Shown here: one piece after another, positions 56,888 to 64,000 of the stretch
Position numbering within the stretch: the first letter of the stretch is position 1
Layout: each line of letters starts with the position of its first letter
Assembly: GCA_950295325.1 (NCBI GenBank)
Contig: OX485803.1
Location: 66,975,554-67,039,553, forward strand
Direction of reading: 5' to 3'
Length of the DNA: 64,000 nucleotides
From: Polytrichum commune
Taxonomy: Eukaryota; Streptophyta; Polytrichopsida; Polytrichales; Polytrichaceae
Notes under the pieces: generated by a model
The model's input: only the letters and a program-made list of their open reading frames with translations
Told to the model about the DNA's origin: nothing
Databases searched by the model: none
Position numbers and translations under genes: made by a program

Positions 56888-56985
56888 AGTGTATGGGTTG
56901 GTTCGCCCAAATCCCCGCCCCCCTCCCTGCTAATGAAACAGGCATTTAACCTGTAGGAAGCACTAATTGGGATAATCAGTGTAGT
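56888..56985. repeat. Single foldback arm (copy E) and a CCCAATTAG-MITE end
   Basis: AGTGTATGGGTTGGTTCGCC (56887 on) is one arm of the 84-bp foldback without its partner. GCACTAATTGGGATAATCAG (56962 on) with TGTAGT following is the outer end of the MITE family seen at 2174 and 48235. Both are broken copies lying 50 bases apart. Confidence 0.6.
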
Positions 56986-57322
56986 GTACCGCAAGTACCA
57001 GTACCAGTTAGTCCAGACTCCAGTACCTCCCCTCCCTGCTGCTGCTTAGGCTGTAGGCTGTGACTGGTGAAGGACTCGCTCAGAACATGGTGCTTGTACA
57101 TGTGTAATAATAAGCTACGGTAAGAAAAGTAAGCTCAACTAGCTAGCTCCTAGCTAGGCTGCCCTGTCAGTGCAGTTCAGTAGACGGCTGGGCTGTAGTA
57201 TAGTACACCTACCTACAAGCAGCTTATTATACTGCCAACAAGCTGATGAGGCGACAACAGAGGCAGACAGGGGCCTGGCCTGGCTGGGCTCCATTCGCCA
57301 CTTCCTCCTCTTCCCACCGACT

Positions 57323-57400
57323 CTATATAATAGGCTCTCCCTCCTTTCCTGCCCTACCCTACCCTACCCTATTCTGCCCTGATGAAGAAGCCTGCACCCG
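57323..57400 (+). promoter_or_regulatory. Candidate TATA promoter and pyrimidine-rich leader
   Basis: CTATATAATA (57323-57332) is followed about 25-30 bases on by a C/T-rich stretch with four CCCTA units (57350-57373), then ATGAAGAAGCCTGC (57382). The spacing fits a plant core promoter and leader. Downstream frames are short (the ATGGAGGACAGGTG near 57470 stops soon after, unless GACAG|GTG is a splice donor), and no protein family is recognised. Confidence 0.3.
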
Positions 57401-57933
57401 GCTACCTACACATGCAGAACCTAACCACACCACCTATATAACTTATGTAAGGAGGGAGAGAGGGTAGCCCATGGAGGACAGGTGTATCTTCGATGCTGGA
57501 GGCTTTCTCCAATAAGTTATAACACCCAGTTTCCGAGCCTGCTGCAAGGGCGGGCGGGCGGTGGACGAATGAATGAGCTTACTGTTTGTGGCTCAAGTGC
57601 ACACTATGCGTAGAATGTACGTGCCTGCGTGCGTCACCGACTCATCAGGATATCAGGCCGCCTGAGGCCCCGATCGCACCCAACGCTTCCGTCCGCTGGG
57701 TTCTAGCCGTGAGATTGTTGGGGATTATGTGGAGGAATAGATGTTGGCCCACCACTTTCCACACTGTTACAGCCGGAGATGCTGACGGGATTGTGATCAG
57801 TCCATGAGTCAGCTTGGCCGTGCTCGTGGGCATGGTGCACGGTAAGGGGTGAGTTTCTACGGAGGCTGCTTGCTTGACCACTTGATTCGAGCAGAAACAA
57901 GGACAAACATGCCCAAAATGTTGATGGGATCTC
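57400..57933. other. GC-richer sequence, gene content uncertain
   Basis: Composition differs from the flanks and several short frames exist on both strands (57586-57807 plus; 57645-57906 minus), but none has a recognisable domain. If the promoter candidate at 57323 is real, exons of an unidentified gene could lie here. Confidence 0.25.
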
Positions 57934-58260
57934 GTGGGGTAGGGTTTGTATGTGCCAGCTAGCTACTCCTCAAGTCCGGGTTCACCTACGAACCTCCTCC
58001 TCCTCCTCCATGTTAAAACCTCTTTCTTTTGTAACCGGTCTTCAATCTTTCGGTGACCATCACTTGTAGGTGAAACAATGCTTTAGTGGGCGCATGGAAG
58101 TCTAGTGGCCCATGTCCATGGACCTCCACATTCTAGTAGGCCACCCGAATGGAGTTGGTTGGCGACTTGTGCTTATCTACATGAGAACACCTCCAACCCA
58201 TTATTATCTAAAATCTAGTGGGCTAGTGGCCTACATGGAAACTCACCCCCTAAGTACGGT
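57934..58260 (+). repeat. Low-copy interspersed repeat, copy 2 (plus)
   Basis: The plus-strand version of the block at 29281-29650: GGGTTTGTATGTGCCAGCTA, CCTCCTCCTCCTCC, CTTTCGGTGACCATCACTTG, CTTTAGTGGGCGCATGGAAG and TGCTTATCTACATGAGAACA in order. It shares an overlapping frame (58112-58315) with the other copy only because the DNA is related. Confidence 0.65.
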
Positions 58261-60400
58261 AAGATGTGTGATAGTTCGGTTATTCTCCTCTAGGCACCCA
58301 CTGAGTCTTGTATGATATGGAAACTCACAAGTTGATGCGAGATGATTTGTGATTGCAAATTGTGTTTGTAGTTGTTTGCTTCATCGTTTTTAGAGCCCAC
58401 ATGTGGATATGTTATTTATTATCAAAGTGAAGATTTTTTTCTCATTAAGTGGTCATATATACCCCCCCCCCCCTAGTCATGCTGACTATCGAGCCTAGAA
58501 TGTTAACGTACTTTGAACACACAGTTTAATCTCTTTCAAATGACATGACAGAAGGTCACATAGCCTCCCCCCCCCCTTAATTATGTTGTTTGTTGAGCCT
58601 AGTCAATGGTTAACAAATATTAAACCCGTTGTCCAATCTCTTTTAAGCACATGCCTTTTTGGTGTCCATTCTTAGATATGCACCTTCAAATCACCCACCG
58701 CTCAAATATAGGTGTCCAATTAAGATACATAACCAAACTAGGCCTAATTAACCTCAGTGTAAGTAGAGTAGCTCATGTGGAATAATGTATATGTGCTCAT
58801 AATCTAGACACCATCCTAGGTTCAACAATTAATACAATTAAGGGTGGAGTGCAGAGGAGCTCCTAAGCTTAGATGGTTTTTTAACTTATTTCTATGAGGC
58901 CACTAGAAATGAATATGCTATTGGTGGTCTCTTCATTTCATCATGTGAATCATGGGGATGAACACATAAATGTTAATGGAGCTCAAAGTGCCCACAATAG
59001 GGTCACATTACATACCCTTCACAATAAGGGAATAACAATAATGTGTGAAGAAGGGAGTGAGGTAGGGGACATGCTCCTCATGGGTTGTTGGTAAGGTACA
59101 CGGGTCTTATTTGGTTTCTTTTTGTTGTTGTTTTCTACCTTAGGCTACTTGGCTTTGCAAGATTGAATTTTTGATGTCTCTAAATATATCAAAATTAGCC
59201 ATTATAATCCCATAAAGTTATGAACCTAATCTAGAATCGTTACAAATTATCAAAGTCCACATACATTTGAGCCATTAGAAAGCCACCTACCCCCCCCCCC
59301 CCAAAAAAAATAAAAAATCACTATTTAACTTAGACTAATGATCAAATTGTGAACACATAATCCAATCTCTTTTACAAACACGTCTTTTTGTTGTCCATTC
59401 TTGAACATGTACCTAACTACGCACATTACATTGCACAACCTAGCATGTGAGCACTCTTCATATAAGGGGAGGGCTAGGCCCAATAATACTAGGGTCTAAT
59501 TATTCATGGCCTATACTCGGACATGCATTCCCAAGAGACTTGCTAGCCATGTTGGTAGATTGTCAAGCAGACTGATGTGGGACCTTACGATGCAGACGTA
59601 AATTTTTTAAATATTATCATCCTCGCTACAATTTGGAGATGAAAATTCTATGATGTGAAGTATCATTATGTGCACCATACACAAGCTGAACATTGATCAT
59701 TTTGTAAAGCAATCCCGAAACAAAAGGCGCATAATGCCTAGAATTGTTTTTAAGCCCCATGGTGCATCAACTGAGTAATTATATCCATCACAAATATAAG
59801 CGCCCAATTCATACTTTGTCCATACCAAGAGCAACAATTGGCCCACACCAGTGGGAGAGCATCCATCTCGATATGAGTTCTCGTCTTGTATGTAGTGGCG
59901 AAACGACATCACGATACATCCAGTGAGGTTGTTGCCAAAAATCGAAACCGATAACAGTAGATTTCAAAAAGAGATGCACTTCCCCTATTAAAAAATACTT
60001 CCTCCTATTGCCCAAGACCAACAACTGGCCTTGGTGTGGGCACGGTATAAGACCGATACCCGAAGTAGGCATGCCCGGCGTATGGGGTTCATTCCGGAGC
60101 CCGGATTCGGTATTTGGATTGGTGGCATGATGGGAGGGGTGACCCCTTTGGTCCGAAATCAAGGTGGGCGGTGATTTTGTGGCTGGTTGACTGGAGCCCG
60201 GAAGCATGAGGTGGTGCCATGTAAAAGCTAGTCTTGTGTAGGGCTACTGCTGGGGTACCTATTGGGCGGTATATGTAAGAAACGGGTTGCCACATGGCCT
60301 TGTGGCAGGCTGCCACTGCTTTGTTGGGTTTGGTGTCCCTTCCCTTCCCTTCCCGACTCCTTTTTGGCAGCGGCAATAACATGGAAAAGGGGGAGTCTAA
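58261..60400. other. Intergenic sequence with three poly-C runs
   Basis: C runs lie at 58462-58473, 58567-58576 and 59290-59302. A GC-richer block from about 60020 to 60400 has overlapping frames on both strands with no domain. No gene is supported. Confidence 0.35.
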
Positions 60401-61138
60401 TAAGGGCCAAGTTCCATGTGCCAGTCCCGGTCCGTTTTTTTCAAAATAAATGGGTGGGCCGGTGAAAAGAGGGTGGTGCCATGTGCCCATCCCTCTCACC
60501 CAAGGACCGGTACCCCCCATGGATGGGTGTCCCACATTTTGTGTTGTGCAAGAACGGGTGCCAAAGGACTGGCGACCCTAACGGTCACAAGAAGGACATG
60601 TGCCGGTTAGAAAGCTCCGGTGACCAGATCGGTCGGTCACCTAGGGTACACCCTTGGATACTAAAGGCCACTTTGTTCTTCTAGTCCCTTCTTTTGAGGA
60701 GTACTCTCACGGAACCTGTATTTTATGATGTTTTTAGAATCTCGATCTTAACAATATATATAGATATACAGATATATATATATATCCATAGATAGATAGA
60801 TAGATAGATAGATATATCTATATATCTATATATATGTATAGATATAGATATATTTCACATAATTTGGAATTCATTTAATAAATATATGGAAATTGATGTG
60901 CAAATCAAATATGAAAAATTAAATGATGATGACCTTCATTGCCGGTGACCTTCATAAAGTGTCATGTCTTATCACTCACCAAATTTAGTCAGAAAGTAGG
61001 AAATCGAAATCAACCGGCACCCCACATAAAAGTACCCCTCCATAAAATGGGTGACATCACCCATTTTTTGGATGACGTCACCCGTTTCTCACCCATTTAA
61101 AAAACGGACCGAGACCGGCACATGGAAGTTGGCCCTAA
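60401..61138. mobile_element. 738-bp hAT-like element with about 50-bp TIRs
   Basis: TAAGGGCCAAGTTCCATGTG (60401 on) is the inverse of CACATGGAAGTTGGCCCTAA (to 61138). Pairing extends inward through CCAGTCCCGGTCCGTTTTTT and AAATGGGTG. The interior holds GGACCGGTACC-like repeats and an AT/GATA microsatellite at 60753-60854, but no transposase. TAAGGG/TTAGGG termini suggest the hAT superfamily. A target duplication could not be read. Confidence 0.75.
60753..60854. repeat. TATA/GATA microsatellite
   Basis: Runs of (TA)n and (GATA)n alternate, able to fold on themselves. It lies inside the preceding TIR element. Confidence 0.9.
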
Positions 61139-61314
61139 GAAGTTGTCTTGGATGCATGCAACCGCCTCCCACCCATGTGCATGAGCAGTGTCCGGAGAGA
61201 TTTTTGGGCATAATCTGTCAACATTCTCGTGTTTTCAAGTGCACCGGTGACACGTTGTGCTCTTTCAGCTGTTCCTTTATCGATTCGAGGCGTATTCTAT
61301 AGATTCTTCTACAA

Positions 61315-61417
61315 TGACAGGTAATTTTTGTAGAGTCTTGAACTGCAACCAGTTATTTTTCTCAAACTCAACACTGTCATCTGTAACTAGTGGCCGGTTC
61401 CCCCCCCCCCCCCCCCC
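61315..61417 (-). repeat. AACCGGTT head fragment ending in an 18-C run
   Basis: AACCAGTTATTTTTCTCAAA and TCATCTGTAACTAGTGGCCG match the inverse family head. The unit runs directly into 18 consecutive C (61400-61417). Confidence 0.65.
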
Positions 61418-62217
61418 ACCTTTCATTGTGCATGAGTGAATCTGAAAATCAACACTGCTGAATGAGAGGTGTTGGAAGGCTTTATTTGCCATGTCCATTG
61501 TGGGAATTCACGATGGATGGCTTTTCTATGGTAAGTGCGTGGGATTTGTTGCATGTGCCCGTACTTCCCATCCATTCGTGTTTAAAAACCTATCTTCCTT
61601 ATAGGTCGGTGGATGATCCATTTCGAATGTGGTTCAGTAGATTGATAAGGACACATTTTCATTGTGTCAGTTGTTCCAACAAAGGAAAAGAGAGTTTTCC
61701 AACAGCCTAAAAGCTTTTGCCATTCTCTTTAAGTAAGTTGGTGGTCAAGCAATTTCATGTGGATGAAGGGGAGTCAACATACAAGTTGGAATGTGGCCAT
61801 CCCTCACACACGTTCCAAGAGAAGGGGGGGGGGGGGGTTACATGATATGTACATCCTTCATAGTCCGCTTGGAAACACCCTTCTATACTTGTATGCTGGG
61901 AGTTACGTTAATATTATGTGTGGCAAGCAAAAAGAACCGAAAAAATTCACACCAAAAAAAAGATACGTTACAAAAAGGTAACTTTATTTACACAATAAAA
62001 ACGTACACGTGGCTTTTAAAAGGCCTCCTCGATACTTGACCGCGAGCACACAACTTGCAAAAACACCTTACAACTCACTCAACAAATGCAAACTAGAAGA
62101 GCTCCAAACTTATAATTGAGTATCAACCGAGAATTGCCAATGAAAACAAACCCCAGTGCAGGTAAGAGCCCCAAACTTAGAATTAGAAAACTACAGTGAA
62201 TAACCAAATCCACACAA
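61418..62217. other. Intergenic sequence with a 14-G run
   Basis: G run at 61824-61837. Frames at 61462-61710 and 61757-62039 show no domain. Confidence 0.35.
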
Positions 62218-62400
62218 ACCCTGATGCCGGTTCGCAGGGAGAACAGACTGCTATTTGCAGATGAACTGGTCAAGTTTGAAAATGTACGGTTGAAGTTGAA
62301 GACTTCAGGAAAATCACCGATCATTTTAGAGGAATCTATGGAATACAACTCAAATCAATAAAGAAAAAACCGGAAGATGTGAGCATGTAAATGGTTGAAC
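62218..62400 (+). repeat. AACCGGTT-type interspersed repeat, copy near foldback C
   Basis: GCAGATGAACTGGTCAAGTT, GTTGAAGACTTCAGGAAAAT, TTTAGAGGAATCTATGGAAT and AACCGGAAGATGTGAGCATG follow the family order. It lies about 150 bases upstream of foldback copy C. Confidence 0.65.
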
Positions 62401-62552
62401 ACTGTGAACGAGTTCAAAGCAGAATACAAATAACTAGCCAAGTAAGTAAGTAGCAAGCAAGTAAAACTTCAGCATGCAACCGTCACATAAAATGTTCAAG
62501 CATGAGCTAAAAATACTATCCACAGGGATAGAGCTTTAATACAAACTGATTT

Positions 62553-62633
62553 GGGTGAACCAACCCATACACTCGTTTCTTGTTGGATGCCTAAACCTTT
62601 GTCTCCAAGGAACCAGTGTACGGGTTGTTTCGC
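62553..62633. mobile_element. 84-bp foldback element, copy C
   Basis: GGGTGAACCAACCCATACAC (62553 on) pairs with AACCAGTGTACGGGTTGTTT (to about 62630). The loop is TTGGATGCCTAAACCTTTG, as in copy B. Arms differ at a few positions. Confidence 0.75.
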
Positions 62634-63269
62634 CTTTTTGAACAAATTGATGTGCAAAGCTTTGGATAGAGTGGCACTGTTGTCACCTTCCAATAAGGGG
62701 TCTTTATAGCCCTTGACACTTGTCATGCCCTCAAATTACCCTACAAGTGAAGTTTTCCCACCCCCTTCCCGACCAATCCCATGGCTGGGCCTCGGCGTTT
62801 GTCCCAACATGGCGTCCCACCCTAATGCACTTAACAAGCCCCATTTTATTTGCACTACATTTTCTAGTGGAATGTAGGTAACCCCCATGGGGTCATTTGT
62901 GGATGTGCAGATGCAAATCTTTCTACAATAACGACATTGCTAACTTCTCCGAGGCAGGTGGATCTCGTCTTTGGACAAGGTCACGCTACCAACAACTCTA
63001 GAATTGTTGAGCATGACTCACATCAGAACACACGGGTTCCCCACTACCAACATCCGAACTCACAATTCAAATAGATAAATTCACAATCACGCAATGCAAT
63101 GAAACAATCAAAGATGGAAAACCAACCCCGCTCCTCATCACCACAAGCATAAGGGGAGCATTACACGTCCAAAACATTCAACAAAGAGATACACCAAATC
63201 GACATTAAATACTTCACATATCTTATTTTGAACACACAAAAACTAGATAACAAACAAGAGCCAACGCTC
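62634..63269. other. Intergenic sequence, nothing recognised
   Basis: No frame or repeat of note. Confidence 0.4.
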
Positions 63270-63416
63270 CATAACATTATTCAAACCCATAGCAGTGTTT
63301 TGTGGGACTGAAAATATTCCATGGAATATTCCGACAATCAAACCGGATGTGTGAAAATATTCCGTTGAATATTGTCATTCCCACATTACATTGCTATGGA
63401 TCTGAATATTGTTATG
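63270..63416. mobile_element. 147-bp foldback MITE, copy 2
   Basis: CATAACATTATTCAAACCCA (63270 on) mirrors GGATCTGAATATTGTTATG (to 63416). Both arms carry TGTGGGACTG or its inverse, and AATATTCCA/ TTGAATATT cores. It has the same length as the copy at 45010-45156, with moderate divergence. Confidence 0.75.
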
Positions 63417-64000
63417 TCCTCCCTCCCTAGATACATATGATTTGATACTAATATAAAATTAGCCTAGAACCCACCTACCGAAAGATAGGTACTTCACTTT
63501 GCCATGCATAAGGAGGTCTTGGACATTACAGGGCTCAAGGGCTCGAATTCACGTTGGTAAAATCACCGATATTTAATGCACTTTTCTTGGTACAACCGTT
63601 GGAGTAAATGGTGCCAATGCTCTAAGCTTGTTCCCTCCCTCATACTATGGATTACTATAACAAATTTTACTAAAAAAGTGGATATTGAAAATCTCCGTAT
63701 TTGAACATGTATTGTACATTTTGATGAGTGATCGAACTTCCATCATATTTCCTGAGGTCATTGACATAGGTATACTAAAAGCATAGGGTGAGTTGTATAT
63801 ATACCCAAGTACATACAGTGGCCGTAATGCTAAACCAACCCTGTCCTTAAAGTGAGAATTAAAAAAATAAGTCGGACTCCAATTTGTAGGGATAGCGCTA
63901 CTTGTAGCTTGGCCTGCTGTTAAGACATTGTCATTGCCACCTGCATAGTGGCTTGGGTTTCGCAACGTCTATGTATTCACATCACAAAGCCCAAGGCAAC
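63417..64000. other. Intergenic sequence, nothing recognised
   Basis: The 106-residue minus-strand frame at 63645-63965 shows no recognisable domain. The window ends here. Confidence 0.4.

Overview
The window reads as nuclear DNA from a large, repeat-rich, AT-rich plant-lineage genome. The evidence is a Ty1-copia element with a degenerate methionine-tRNA primer site, a hAT transposase gene split by a GT-AG intron, a CACTA element carrying the plant-type terminus CACTACAAGAAA, LINE fragments with RNase H and zf-RVT-type modules, a plant telo-box (AAACCCTAA), and many miniature inverted-repeat elements. I could not name the species. No intact host gene could be supported: almost everything recognisable is a transposon, a transposon relic or a satellite-like repeat, and long stretches hold nothing I can read.

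Layout. 1-11.5 kb: microsatellites, small terminal-inverted-repeat (TIR) elements, a tRNA-derived SINE (minus), a LINE zinc-finger fragment (5.6-5.9 kb, minus) and a decayed LINE endonuclease region (8.4-10.7 kb, minus). 11.6-17.9 kb: a Ty1-copia complex with three LTR-like blocks, a 70-bp minisatellite between the first two, a decayed pol after the second, and a foreign TIR element inside the third. 19-24 kb: copies of an AGGGCCACTTCAC element, then the RNase H and zinc-finger end of a LINE (plus) whose 3' end has three small hairpins. 25-36 kb: two copies of an ACTCTAAACTC-ended TIR element (one with a second TIR element nested in it), an inverted low-copy repeat, an 84-bp near-perfect foldback and a second SINE. 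37-42 kb: an apparently complete hAT element with an uninterrupted two-exon, 897-residue transposase. 42-48.9 kb: tandem repeats and pairs of foldback MITEs. 48.9-52.5 kb: a GC-rich minus-strand gene with two in-frame stops and a frameshift. 52.9-54.8 kb: a plus-strand gene relic with HUH/Rep-like motifs, split by a 985-bp CACTA element with a 3-bp target duplication. 55-64 kb: a 67-bp tandem array, a hAT C-terminal fragment, a possible promoter, a 740-bp hAT-like TIR element and further MITE copies.

How the parts relate. There is no operon-like logic; the window is a record of insertions. Four nestings can be read directly: CACTA into the Rep-like gene, a TIR element into the copia LTR, a TIR element into another TIR element, and a chain of copia LTRs. 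Several small families recur at distant positions (the 84-bp foldback, the AACCGGTT repeat, the 147-bp MITE, the AGGGCCACTTCAC element), so they are mobile or were mobilised. The hAT gene at 38-41 kb is the only protein gene here that looks capable of making a full product.
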